Assembly: GCF_052060035.1 (NCBI RefSeq)
Contig: NZ_JBPOEA010000010.1
Location: 41,186 to 105,185, forward strand
Reading direction: 5' to 3'
DNA: 64,000 nucleotides
DNA from: Fodinibius sp052060035
Lineage (GTDB): Bacteria; Bacteroidota; Rhodothermia; Balneolales; Balneolaceae
The translations under genes and the position numbers were made by a program. The notes beneath the pieces were generated by a model, which had not been told where the DNA came from, ran no database searches, and saw nothing but the letters and a program-made list of their open reading frames with translations. This document shows positions 36,814-45,949 of this stretch, piece after piece. The first letter of the stretch is position 1. Each line of letters starts with the position of its first letter.

Positions 36814-37797
36814 ATGGATAATATTAATTATTCTTACAAAGTCGACGAACGTACAGCCCTGGTGTTGCCGGGCGGGGGAGCCAAAGGAGCTTTTCAGGCA
36901 GGAGTGCTACAGGTATTGCGCGAGCAGGGATTCACCTATGATGTTATCAGCGGCATCAGCGTAGGTTCGCTGAACGGAGCCATGCTGGCTACGGATCAGT
37001 TTGAAACCATGATCGAGGTGTGGAAAGACCTGACGCCCAAACAGGTGTATCGCGAAAAGACGCTGGTAGGGCTGGCCCGCAGGTACCTGCAATATAAAAT
37101 CGGCTTGGGTAAGCCGCCGGTCTCCAAATTTGACAACGGGCCGTTGCACAGCCTGTTGCGAAACCACCTCAAAGGTCGTCCGACTACTGTGCCGTTCACC
37201 TTCGGCTACGTTAAGCTGGAAACAGGACGATATGTACGTGCCTCCATCCCTCATCAAGAGTCGCATACCATCAACGAAGAGGATATCTGCCGCATCCTGG
37301 CCTCCACGGCTATCCCAGCGGTGTTCAACCCGGTATCGGTCAACGGCTATCAATGTGTGGACGGCGGTCTTCGCGATATTTCTCCCATCCGCGAAGTACT
37401 GCCCTATAACCCGCACCGTGCCATCATTATACCCACCAAACCTACTGATGGGCTGCCGCGGCCGGTAAAAAGCCGTGATATTATCGACATCGCCTTCCGC
37501 TCGATTGATATCATGATGGACGAAATATTCTATGAGGATATCGCCCGTTTTCTGACGATCAACCAGCTGGTGCGTCAGGCAGAAGACGAGGGCGTCGAGC
37601 TGCGCCACCGTACCGGACGCATCTACCGGCATGTGCATCCGTTGATTATTGCTCCCAAAGAGCCGCTGGGAGATGCGATGGATTTCAGCAACGATAACGT
37701 TCGCCGGCTGATGGAGGTTGGACGCGACCGCGCTCGCGAAGTGCTGTCGATGGAGCCGTATCCCAAACCGATGATCCTGTTCCGCGAAGCCGTATAG
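36814..37797 (+). CDS. Patatin-like phospholipase
   Basis: The protein has 327 residues. The oxyanion-hole motif GGGAKG is at 20-25, the nucleophile S49 sits in GISVGS, and the second dyad residue is D183 in CVDGGLRD. These three give a complete Ser-Asp lipid acyl hydrolase site. No signal peptide is visible, so it is probably a cytoplasmic or membrane-associated lipase. Patatins can be effectors in anti-phage systems, but no cyclase or other sensor gene adjoins this one, so a housekeeping lipid role is equally possible. Good AGGAG ribosome-binding site. The long antisense open frame here is a by-product of GC-rich codons. Confidence 0.85.
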   Translation: MDNINYSYKVDERTALVLPGGGAKGAFQAGVLQVLREQGFTYDVISGISVGSLNGAMLATDQFETMIEVWKDLTPKQVYREKTLVGLARRYLQYKIGLGKPPVSKFDNGPLHSLLRNHLKGRPTTVPFTFGYVKLETGRYVRASIPHQESHTINEEDICRILASTAIPAVFNPVSVNGYQCVDGGLRDISPIREVLPYNPHRAIIIPTKPTDGLPRPVKSRDIIDIAFRSIDIMMDEIFYEDIARFLTINQLVRQAEDEGVELRHRTGRIYRHVHPLIIAPKEPLGDAMDFSNDNVRRLMEVGRDRAREVLSMEPYPKPMILFREAV

Positions 37798-37849
37798 AAA
37801 GAGCCGGCAGATCATGCTTTATTCATACCCGTGTGGTGACCCACCCCCG

Positions 37850-38135
37850 GCCCCTCCCTAATGATTTAGGGAGGGGAGGTCCGCCGTATGGCGGATGGGG
37901 AGGGTATGAAATCAGAATGCAACATAGACCAGGGTCAGTCCTCTCCACCGGAGGGGTACCGAGGTACGAGGCGGGGTGGGTTTTTCCAAACAACAACGTT
38001 TGTCATTGCAAACGAAGTGAAGCAATCTCCTTGGGTTAGCTTACTGATGTATGAGGGATCATCCTTTAGATACTACGCGAATCGTAAAAGGGAGATTACC
38101 ACGGTCGGGCATGACCCTCCCTCGTAATGACATTG
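37850..38135. repeat. Hairpins and a family C repeat (unoccupied IS110 target type)
   Basis: CCCCTCCCTAATGATTTAGGGAGGGG makes a strong hairpin at about 37852-37877, and CCGCCGTATGGCGG follows. At 38001-38132 is a family C repeat: TGTCATTGCAAACGAAGTG, GCAATCTCC, then GGGAGATTACC and CTCGTAATGACA. This is the same repeat type, with the same end sequence, that the IS110 element occupies at 51769. No gene is visible in 37798-38265. Confidence 0.75.
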
Positions 38136-38265
38136 CTTTTTTATGGGAGGGCAAAAGAATTGTGATAACCGGCACTCAAAAATCCCCTCTCAAGAGGGGA
38201 TTTGTTCGTGCCTATTCAAAGTCATGAAATTTATTGCATACCAAAATCTAAAATCATATTCATCT

Positions 38266-39123
38266 ATGAACGAACAACAGGAGTTCTGTTTTTACGTCTA
38301 TAACATCCGTCTGCTTACCGACCGGGAGCGCGGGCCGGCCCTGTACAAGCGTCTGTTTCATAAGTTGTACGGGGTGTTCAGGTCACAACCCGTTCGTCCA
38401 TCTTGTTGCTACATGAGGTTTTGCTCGATGGAAGAGTATCATGTAGCCGGTACGCCAGTGCTAAAGGGGCACTTCGGCAGGTTCAGCCCCAGGCAGAGCA
38501 ATCCGGAGTATACGTGCTACCCTTGTGATGCCGAAAAACATTCCGGCACTGCAGTAAGGTGTCCCGATTTCCGAATAATGGAATACATCTTCATTCCAAC
38601 CCTGCACCGCTTGTGCCTGTTGGTGCGTCTCGATAAGAGGTCACTTTTGATGGTACAGCGATTTCTGGACACAGCACTCAATCGTGTCGCCAGGGTGGAT
38701 GAAGAGGTACAGGTGACGCTGGAGAAATCCCGGGAATTTCTCCAGGATATCCTCGATGCCCGCGACATTCTCGATATTAAACTGCACGTTTCGTTCAGTA
38801 ATCAGGATCTCAATGACGAGTATACCACCCTTGTGGACAGCCAGCTGCGGGAGGCGGAGATCGAGCATCTGGAGATCAGCGGACGCCCGCGTGACGGCAA
38901 GAGCGTGAACCTGAAGAAAAGCGAGTTCCTGATGGGGGCCGCCGGGCTGGTTCCCAGCAATGGACGTGCTTTGGTGCAGATCGTCAACCACAAAGGGGAA
39001 AAGGAGACAGTGGATACGTCCAATTACCCGCGTATCTTTCGGATTCGCTGCGGGGTAGGAGAGAAGTTCGAGGCGGTGGTTCATCATATGATCAAAACCT
39101 ATCCCCGGCGCCATGAAGCATAA
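38266..39123 (+). CDS. Hypothetical cytoplasmic protein, first gene of a two-gene module
   Basis: The protein has 285 residues from the ATG at 38266 (MNEQQEFCFYVYNIRLL). A longer open frame from 38143 adds residues encoded by repeat DNA and is not preferred. I do not recognise the family with confidence; the layout (N-terminal strand FYVYNIRLL, HRLCLLVRLDKRS in the middle, NGRALVQIVNHKGEKETVDTSNYPRIFRI at the end) is reminiscent of DUF4747-type proteins. Cysteines cluster in PSCCYMRFC and YTCYPC followed by RCPDF and could bind metal. There are no membrane segments. It overlaps the following membrane-protein gene by 11 bases, so the two are coupled. Confidence 0.7.
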   Translation: MNEQQEFCFYVYNIRLLTDRERGPALYKRLFHKLYGVFRSQPVRPSCCYMRFCSMEEYHVAGTPVLKGHFGRFSPRQSNPEYTCYPCDAEKHSGTAVRCPDFRIMEYIFIPTLHRLCLLVRLDKRSLLMVQRFLDTALNRVARVDEEVQVTLEKSREFLQDILDARDILDIKLHVSFSNQDLNDEYTTLVDSQLREAEIEHLEISGRPRDGKSVNLKKSEFLMGAAGLVPSNGRALVQIVNHKGEKETVDTSNYPRIFRIRCGVGEKFEAVVHHMIKTYPRRHEA

Positions 39124-39727
39124 CAGACAGCGTCAAAACCAATTAAAGCGGTTGCGGGCCCGGCACCAGTCGGGTCCCCGCGACTTGTTCCGGTTGTATC
39201 CGAAGAGCAAATTAAAGCAGACCCTCGGTGTTCCCCTGGCGGTCAGCGCAGTGATCATGAGTGTACTGTTGTGGACGGGTTTGCCGGTCCGCGATAAGCT
39301 GCTCGGGCTTATCGATCTGGCCTTGCGCATCTTCCCAGACATGCAAGCCGTGCTGCTGGCGGGATTTGGCATCTTTTTCGGATTCCGTGACCGCGTCTTC
39401 CTCAGCAAGACCACCGCGGCGGGAAAAGGAACACTGACCCTCTACCAAAAAGTTATTTTCGCTTTTACCTTTACGCTGGTACTGCAATCGGCCACGCTTA
39501 TGACGGCCTTCCTGTTTCAGCTGTTTTCGAAGGTGCATATTGGCTGGGTGGCCCCGGCATACGAACTGATAAACAAAGCAGGATTCGGACTGTTAATACT
39601 TCTTACCCTTGTTTCGCTGTTTTCGATTTATCAGATGGTAATGATCATCTTCGGACTGGCACAGAACTACCACTTGCATATGGTGCTGATGAAGAAGCGA
39701 AGGCAAAGAGAAAGGGGGGGGGATTAG
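39113..39727 (+). CDS. Hypothetical membrane protein, second gene of the module
   Basis: The protein has 204 residues. A basic N-terminus (about 30 residues, rich in R, K and Q) is followed by four predicted membrane segments: about 38-57 (GVPLAVSAVIMSVLLWTGL), 70-92, 115-138 and 155-182. A basic tail follows. The family is not recognised. It overlaps the preceding soluble-protein gene, a layout seen when a sensor or regulator controls a membrane partner. The gene ends in a run of nine G bases (39714-39722) encoding the last glycines, so slippage would change the C-terminus. Confidence 0.7.
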   Translation: MKHNRQRQNQLKRLRARHQSGPRDLFRLYPKSKLKQTLGVPLAVSAVIMSVLLWTGLPVRDKLLGLIDLALRIFPDMQAVLLAGFGIFFGFRDRVFLSKTTAAGKGTLTLYQKVIFAFTFTLVLQSATLMTAFLFQLFSKVHIGWVAPAYELINKAGFGLLILLTLVSLFSIYQMVMIIFGLAQNYHLHMVLMKKRRQRERGGD

Positions 39728-41376
39728 GTTATTGAGTGATGAAGTGACTGAGTGACTAAGTAACAAAGTGGACTTGCTGACGGTTGGCGGACGATGGGAG
39801 ACAGTTAGAAAAGAATTAAAAGCAGTGTCATCCCGCCGTGCCCCGTCATTCGGGGAGCGGAGTCGAGGGATCTCATGCCATTAGGCTCGCGTAGCATCTA
39901 AGAGAGCTCTGTTCGCTCAAAGATTACCCCATTTATTTTTTTAACGCCCAAAAAAAATCAAGGCTTAGAATAATCTATGCGTTTCAGCGCAACGGATTGA
40001 ATAAATTCGATGGACCGCTACATTGATGGTCCATTAATGGTTAATCCACCGGTACGAATTTATTCCGGGCATCCGCTGGCTTACACAGATTATTCGTAGG
40101 CCCGGTTAGAAAACCGTATGTCTCCTCTAAAGCTTTGGAGCACTTTGTGAAGTGGCGGCAAAAAGTCCCTCTTAGAAAAGAGGGATTCAGGGAGATTGAT
40201 GGAAGGGGAAAAGCAGTGATTAGGTGAGGGAGATTAACAGAGATACTAAGTAACAAAGTTTCAGAGTAACATGGGGACAGAGTGCAAAGTTGTAACAAGA
40301 AATCCATCATGATTACCTAATCACGAATAAGCAAAAAACAGATGTCATTTCGAACGGAACGGAGTGAAGAGAGAAATCTGTGTTATGCCTTCTCTTACTC
40401 AAAGTAAAACATAGATCTCTCCCTGCGGTCGAGATGACAGGTGAGGAGGTATGAATTAGCAGATAGTTTAAGTTTTAGTGGAACAAGAGCAATCCTAATT
40501 TGTCATTTCGAGTGTAAACGAGAAATCTATGTTTAGGTTTGCTTCCTTAAAGTAAAAAACAGAGATCTCTCCCAGTGCTTGCCAAACGTAGCCTTGCGCG
40601 CAAGTCTGGTTGAGACGACAGTAGAGAGGAATAGATCAGCAGATAGTTTTCCTGGTTGAGAGAGGGTTATACCCTCGATCAACTACGGAAATGTTCTTCG
40701 GGAGTGCAACTCCCTCTGAACGCAAGAGTAAGACGGAATGATTATAAAGGTGTCATTTCGACCGGAGGCTGTGGGTATCAGGCCGGAGTGGAGAAATCTA
40801 TCAAGGCAATAAATAACGTACGAAGCATGATAGATCCCTCGGCTACGCTCGGGATGACGCTTTAAAGAGAATTGAAACAACGACGTCACTCCGCACCCGA
40901 TGCAGAGTCTCACGTGGCAAGTCAACCCAGAACCCCAACCAGCGAATAAAACATTTATCACCGTTGGTGAGACTTTGTGTCTGTATTAAAACTTTCAGCT
41001 ATGCGAGATTGCGGATCAAGTCCTCAATGACGCCTGGAAAGGGGAGGAGGTTGAATGACATTAAATAATAACGTCATTCCGCTGTGTCCCGTCATACGGG
41101 GAGCGCAACGAAGTGAAGAATCTCCTGCCATAAGGATCGCGTAGTATTAATTGGAGTTTGTTTTGTGACCGGGTAACTGAGTGAGCTGGTGATTGAGTAG
41201 TAAAGTAATATTGCTTCTATAACATCGATTGTCATTTCGAATGGAGTGCAACGGAATGAGAAAACTTTGTTTAGTTGTTCTCTTGCTTAAAAACAAAGAT
41301 CTCTCCCTTGCGGTCGAGATGACAGAACGTAAATAAGGTTGTCACTTCGAACGGAACGCAGTGAAAAGAGAAATCT
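39728..41376. repeat. Dense array of hairpin repeats (families A-D)
   Basis: There is no gene in this 1.6-kb gap. Family A hairpins lie at 40344-40438, about 40501-40621, about 40751-40858 and 41230-41324, with a single arm at 41341. Variants with GTCATCCCGCC or GTCATTCCGCTG and a CGGGGAGCG core are at about 39827 and 41070. A long palindromic element (GCGTTTCAGCGC to CCGGTTAG, about 39975-40110) is followed by the CCCTCTTAGAAAAGAGGG hairpin at about 40167. A family B-like arm (GTCACTCCGCACC) lies at about 40885. Confidence 0.75.
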
Positions 41377-41511
41377 ATGTGTCAAGATTTTAGGCACATT
41401 CCAACAACAATTTTTAAATCTGTAACGGCAAAGGAGATACATTTTTGTTCGAAGTTGCCTGCTGATATATCTATATTCTCTCTCCAAAATTTAAAGAAAA
41501 ATATTTTATCA

Positions 41512-42942
41512 GTGAGATCATTCAGTACCGTCAGTATTAGCATTGTTATTTGTGGGTTATTGTTATTGGGTTTGCGGCATACCGCTTCTGCTCAAACGAC
41601 CGCTCCACCCAAAGAGGTCACCGTTGACCTGGAAGTTGGGACGACTATCAGTGGAGAAGGAACCTTACCCTTCTGGCTGCACAGCAATCGCTGGGGGATT
41701 ATCGATCGTCGGAGTGCCAATGGCTTTGTACGGCTGGCACCCAGGGTTGATCTGGGCACGCTTGGGCCGGTGAAGCTGAACGCCGGGGCCGAGTTGGTGG
41801 GCCGATGGTCGGAGCAGAGCAGTGTGTTTTTTAATGAGGGCTACCTGCAGGCGGATTGGAAAATATTTCGTCTGGTAGCGGGACGAAAAAAAGAACAAAT
41901 AGGAATTACCGACAGCAGCCTTACCTCCGGCTCCATGATACAGAGTGGGAATGCATCGCCTATTCCCAAGGTGCGGCTTTATACCCCTGATTTTGTGGGT
42001 GTTCCCGGCACAAATAACTGGCTGAGTTTCAAGGGCTATTTTTCCCACGGCTGGATGGAAGATGGGAGAGTATCAAGTAACGCCTATTTGCATCAAAAAA
42101 ATTTCTATCTAAGATTTTTTAGAGAACAAAGTTGGTTTAATGCATATGGTGGTTTTACACATAACGTAACCTGGGCGGGGACGCATCCCAATTATGGAAA
42201 TTTGCCTGACGGTTTTAAGAATTTTACTCGTGTTGTTTTGGCAAAAAATATTGATGAAGATGATCCGAACTTCCCGAGTAACGAAACGGGAGGAACTCTT
42301 GGGAATACGACCGCCGGTTATGATACAGGCATTGAAATGAGTTTCGATTTTGCAGATATCATGCTGCATCGCCTGTTTTATCTCGAAGATCGTCCTGGAT
42401 TGTGGTTTCGTAGTCCTTTGGATGGGCTTTGGGGATTGAGTGTAGATCTAAAAGGGTTTCCATTAATCGAAAAAATTAGTTGGGAACATTTAAACACGAC
42501 GAAACAGGGTTCAAAATCCTTTGAAAGGCGGGGAGCGGATAACTATTACAGTAATGGCATATACTATAGTGGATGGACGTATCAAAACAGAACTATTGGT
42601 TCGCCCTTTCTTTTTACTCGTCCAAATACCGTTGGCGTTCAAAACAATATTGTAGTAATGCATCATTTTGGAGTAGAGGGAAATATTAGCGAGGATATTA
42701 ATTATAAGTTTTTGGGTTCGTATAGTCGTAATTATGGTGCAAAAAGGATTATTACTAATCCCGAGACTTTGCAAGGGCAGAATGGTCGTTTTGATCGCCA
42801 GGACCAATATTCGTTCTTGTTGCAGCTGTCTATACCTGTACGTCCAAAGCTGTCGCTTAACCTGGACTTGGCTTATGATACCGGGGAGCTGTATGCGGAT
42901 CAACTGGGCGGGATGGTTAGTGTGAAATATAGTATTAAGTAG
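41512..42942 (+). CDS. Wzi-like capsule assembly outer-membrane protein, second paralogue
   Basis: The protein has 476 residues and is a close paralogue of the 2926-4329 product: signal peptide ending TASAQ, then LPFWLHSNRWGIIDRRSANGF, SGSMIQSGNASPIPK, and the end LGGMVSVKYSIK. Predicted outer-membrane beta-barrel that holds surface polysaccharide. The reading frame is open from 41377, but the first 45 residues there are encoded by a family A repeat arm; the GTG at 41512 is preferred because it matches the GTG start of the paralogue and the similar bases before it. The middle (around residues 170-330) differs more between the two copies than the ends. Confidence 0.83.
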   Translation: MRSFSTVSISIVICGLLLLGLRHTASAQTTAPPKEVTVDLEVGTTISGEGTLPFWLHSNRWGIIDRRSANGFVRLAPRVDLGTLGPVKLNAGAELVGRWSEQSSVFFNEGYLQADWKIFRLVAGRKKEQIGITDSSLTSGSMIQSGNASPIPKVRLYTPDFVGVPGTNNWLSFKGYFSHGWMEDGRVSSNAYLHQKNFYLRFFREQSWFNAYGGFTHNVTWAGTHPNYGNLPDGFKNFTRVVLAKNIDEDDPNFPSNETGGTLGNTTAGYDTGIEMSFDFADIMLHRLFYLEDRPGLWFRSPLDGLWGLSVDLKGFPLIEKISWEHLNTTKQGSKSFERRGADNYYSNGIYYSGWTYQNRTIGSPFLFTRPNTVGVQNNIVVMHHFGVEGNISEDINYKFLGSYSRNYGAKRIITNPETLQGQNGRFDRQDQYSFLLQLSIPVRPKLSLNLDLAYDTGELYADQLGGMVSVKYSIK

Positions 42943-43086
42943 AAAGTTTTAAGTGTTGAATTAAATGCGTCTCTTTAATCAAGAGTTTCTCCTTTCCCTG
43001 CTCGTAGGGAAGGGAGATCAAGAGGGATGGGTCGAAAGCGATTACAAAACAACAAAGGTTCAAAGTTAAGCCTATCTAAAAGAGCT

Positions 43087-43730
43087 CATCCATAGACTGG
43101 TACTTTAGTGCCGGGCATGGGTAAAATCATTGATTGCGTGATGAGGTGACAGCGTAATGAAGTACCATTGCTTGTACAGCATTAGCACTGTTGTCATTTC
43201 GAATGGAGTGTAACGACATGAGAAATCTGTGTGTTAGGGCGGGGCAGTACATTCCAATAAAACAAAGATCTCTCCCTGCCGGTCGAGATGACAGCGTGCC
43301 TTAGTGAAAGAATGCCCGTTTAGATTGCGTAATTAAACATATACACCAGAATGTCATTTCGAACGAAACATAGTGAAGTGAGAAATCTATGTTTCGTTGT
43401 AACGCGTGTCAGTTAACCTGTGATGGGTAGGGTTGATTGGTGATTAATTGATGAAGTGACTGAGTATCACAGTTACAAAGCAACAAAGACTTAAAATCAA
43501 GCCTGCGTACAGCGTTCATCCATAGACTGGTACTTTAGTGCCGGGCATGGGCAAAATCAGTGATTGCGTGATGAGGTGACCGCGTAATGAAGTACCATTG
43601 CTTGTACAGCATTAGCGCAGTTGTCATTTCGAATGGAGTGTAACGAAATGAGAAATCTGTGTGTTAGGACGGGGCAGCACATTCCAACAACAAGGATCTC
43701 TCCCTGCCGGTCGAGGTGACAGCGTGGGGA
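43087..43730. repeat. Long direct repeat unit, copies 1 and 2
   Basis: A unit of about 420 bases begins TCATCCATAGACTGGTACTT, carries TAGTGCCGGGCATGGG and TGATTGCGTGATGAGG, contains two family A hairpins or arms and ends AATCAAGCCTGCGTACAGCG; it starts again at about 43506. The same unit recurs at about 44655-45140 and 45950-46470. Toxin-antitoxin pairs occupy the gaps between copies. Confidence 0.85.
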
Positions 43731-44079
43731 GATCATTCACTGTTTGCCAAATCCCACAGTGTGTTATAGTCAGGTAGACTTATGGTAATAAACTTATAGT
43801 TTTGTGAGTGGGTATGTACTCAGGAGTAATGTTTTCACGTAGTTTTATCTCGTTACAATACTCCTGCGTTGTAACGAGGTGGCAGAGGGGCAAGGTGTAA
43901 AATCTTTTGTAACTTGTGAGGATATAGCTATATAAACTGAGCAGTTGTTAAATAGACAATTATACCTGATATTTTATTCGATAAAATCATATAATATGAT
44001 GGTCTAATAATGAGTTATATAAACTGGATCAATTAATTTTCCTGTTTAGTACCTATTTTAAACCAAATAAAGGAGCATT
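43731..44079. other. AT-rich upstream region of the second PIN module
   Basis: A hairpin with perfect 10-base arms CTCGTTACAA (43849-43858) and TTGTAACGAG (43869-43878) is followed by an AT-rich stretch with a short inverted repeat (ATTTTAT, TCG, ATAAAAT, about 43974-43990) that may serve as operator. The 43731-43840 part (TGTTTGCCAAATCCCACAG to GGGTATGTACTCAGGAG) recurs at about 49870-49970. Confidence 0.55.
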
Positions 44080-44253
44080 ATGTCTATAATTATAACCGAG
44101 GGCGATTCTGTAGAAAAGATTCGTGAGGCTATTCAACGGGCTACAGGTAAAAAAAACAAAAAAAATGTAAATCTGGGCAAGTATTTCGGCAAAGTACATT
44201 TTGATGAAGAGGGATTAGAATATCAGAAAAGAGTAAGGGATGAGTGGAAATAA
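44080..44253 (+). CDS. Small antitoxin of the second PIN pair
   Basis: The protein has 57 residues and is a paralogue of the 32938-33111 product (MSIIITEGDSVEKIREAIQ, central KKNKKNVNLGKYFGKVHF, end EYQKRVRDEWK). AAGGAGC precedes the ATG exactly as in the first copy, and the sequence CTATT-TAAAC-AATAAAGGAGCATT is shared, so the duplicated segment includes the ribosome-binding region. The gene overlaps the PIN gene by 14 bases. Confidence 0.8.
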   Translation: MSIIITEGDSVEKIREAIQRATGKKNKKNVNLGKYFGKVHFDEEGLEYQKRVRDEWK

Positions 44254-44611
44254 TATTGTTGCAGACACTTCTTTACTTGTAAATTTTTTTAATGGATTAG
44301 ATATTGCCCAAGAGGTGATGAAAGGACAACAAATATGGGTATCCTGTATCACAGAAATTGAACTATTAAGTTATTCAGGGCTCACCGATCAGGAAGAGCG
44401 AATTATAAAGTCATTTATTAGGGAGTGCAGTCTGATCGATTTGCATGAGGGGGTACGTAAATTGTCTATAGCGTTTAGAAAAGAGCATGGGCTTAAAATT
44501 CCAGATGCTATAATTGCTGCTACTTCTGCCTATCTTGACTTTCCATTGGTCACCATGGATAGTGATTTTAAAGAAGTGAATATTTTAGAATCAGTTATAC
44601 TTAAAGTGTAA
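44240..44611 (+). CDS. PIN-domain (VapC-like) RNase toxin, second copy
   Basis: The protein has 123 residues, the same length as its paralogue at 33098-33469 and identical over long stretches. The active-site acidic residues D9, E39, E41, D89, D107 and D109 are all kept. Changes are scattered (e.g. AQEVMKGQQIWVS, RKEHGLKIP). Whether the two antitoxins cross-neutralise the two toxins is open. Confidence 0.9.
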   Translation: MSGNNIVADTSLLVNFFNGLDIAQEVMKGQQIWVSCITEIELLSYSGLTDQEERIIKSFIRECSLIDLHEGVRKLSIAFRKEHGLKIPDAIIAATSAYLDFPLVTMDSDFKEVNILESVILKV

Positions 44612-44654
44612 AAGAAGTTATCATTATTCCGTGGCAAGTTTGTAACCGGCTCCG

Positions 44655-45145
44655 GGGAAAATCAGTGAATGGTGATTGCGTGATGAGGTGACAGCGTGAT
44701 GAAGTACCATTGCTTGTACAACATTAGTGCGGTTGTCATTTCTAATGAAATATAACGGAGCCGAGAAATCCAACCTATAAGCCTGTCATTTCGAATGGAG
44801 TGTAACGACATGAGAAATCTGTGTGTTAGGGGGTCAGCACATTCCAACAACAAGGATCTCTCCCTGGCGGTCGAGATGACAGCGTGCCTTAGTGAAAGAA
44901 TGTCCGTTTAGATTGCGTAATTAAACATATACACACAGAATGTCATTTCGAACGAAACATAGTGAAGTGAGAAATCTATGTTTCGTTGTGACGCGTGTCA
45001 GTTAACCTGTGATGGGTAAGGGTTGATTGGTCATTAATAGATGAAGTGACTGAGTATCACAGTTACAAAGCAACAAAGGGTGAAAATCAAGCCTGCGTAA
45101 AGCGTTCATCCATAGACCGGTACTTTAGTGCCGGGAATGGACACG
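44655..45145. repeat. Long direct repeat unit, copy 3
   Basis: The unit carries TGATTGCGTGATGAGGTGAC at its left, family A hairpin 44784-44882, arm GTCATTTCGAACGAAACATAG at about 44942, and ends with TAGACCGGTACTTTAGTGCC. It separates the second PIN module from the third. Confidence 0.85.
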
Positions 45146-45223
45146 AAAGGATAGGATGGTTGTTAGTATACGTGCCGTTAATTATATTATACGTATTACT
45201 GAGAATGAACAACTGTTGAAGTT

Positions 45224-45490
45224 ATGAAAAAGAAGCTGACTCTAACTATTGAGGAATCGGTAAAAGAGCGTGCTAAGATTTTTGCCAAGCGAAAGGGGAT
45301 AAGTGTATCAGAAATGGTAGAACAATATTTGGATCGAAAAACACGGGGTGAAGGGAGCGATATTCCAGATGATTCTCCCGTACATCGTTTTGCGGGATCG
45401 TTGCCGTTACCGGTATCTGATGGAGATAACGATGAAAAAGAATTATTAAGGGAGGCGTTGGAAGATAAGTATGGAACCCATTCTTCTTGA
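45224..45490 (+). CDS. Antitoxin of a PIN pair, DUF6364-like
   Basis: The protein has 88 residues. The N-terminal MKKKLTLTIEESVKERAKIFAKRKGISVSEMVEQYL is a ribbon-helix-helix-like DNA-binding segment as in DUF6364 antitoxins. The C-terminal half is acidic and probably binds the toxin (DNDEKELLREALEDKYG). It would repress its own operon through the N-terminal domain. It overlaps the PIN gene by 20 bases. It is unrelated in sequence to the two 57-residue antitoxins of the window. Confidence 0.85.
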   Translation: MKKKLTLTIEESVKERAKIFAKRKGISVSEMVEQYLDRKTRGEGSDIPDDSPVHRFAGSLPLPVSDGDNDEKELLREALEDKYGTHSS

Positions 45491-45899
45491 TACGGATATC
45501 TGTTTGGATTCTTTAGCAGGTCGGGAGCCTTGGAATGTTGATGCAAATCAGATTTTTCATGCTTCTGTTGAGGGATTGGTTGATCTTTTTATAAGTGGAT
45601 TAACGTTTTCAAATTTGTTTTATCTGCTGGGAAGAACGCATGGGTCGAAAAAAACGGTACAAAAACTATCAGCGATGAGAGATTTGGTATCTGTCAGTAC
45701 GGTTGATGAGGAGATTGTTGATTTGGCACTGAAATCCGGCTGGGCTGATTTTGAAGATGCTCTACAATATTTTTCTGCCTTGGATGCAGGTTGTGAGTTG
45801 CTTATTACGCGGAATACATCGGATTATAAGAAGGCTAAGAATATTACGGTGAAGGATTCAGCTGCATTTGTGTCTAAATATCTTGGAGATGATGATTAG
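45471..45899 (+). CDS. PIN-domain RNase toxin
   Basis: The protein has 142 residues. PIN acidic residues are visible as D7/D9 (LLDTDICLD), D96 (FEDALQYFSAL) and D118 (TRNTSDYK). The FEDALQYFSALDAGCELLITRN block is typical of the PIN group paired with ribbon-helix-helix antitoxins. It is coupled to the preceding gene and followed directly by another copy of the long repeat unit. Confidence 0.88.
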   Translation: MEPILLDTDICLDSLAGREPWNVDANQIFHASVEGLVDLFISGLTFSNLFYLLGRTHGSKKTVQKLSAMRDLVSVSTVDEEIVDLALKSGWADFEDALQYFSALDAGCELLITRNTSDYKKAKNITVKDSAAFVSKYLGDDD

Positions 45900-45949
45900 G
45901 TGATGCAGTTACAGAGCAGCAAAGTAACAAAGGTTAAATCAAGTCTGCG

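Noticed and set aside
36814..37797. Patatin as the effector of a CBASS-type defence system
   Set aside because: No cyclic-oligonucleotide synthase or accessory gene lies next to it, so the sequence gives no basis for the claim.
36907..37815. Antisense open frame (302 codons) opposite the patatin gene
   Set aside because: It results from the GC-rich codons of the patatin gene, whose catalytic motifs are intact; the antisense product has no family features.
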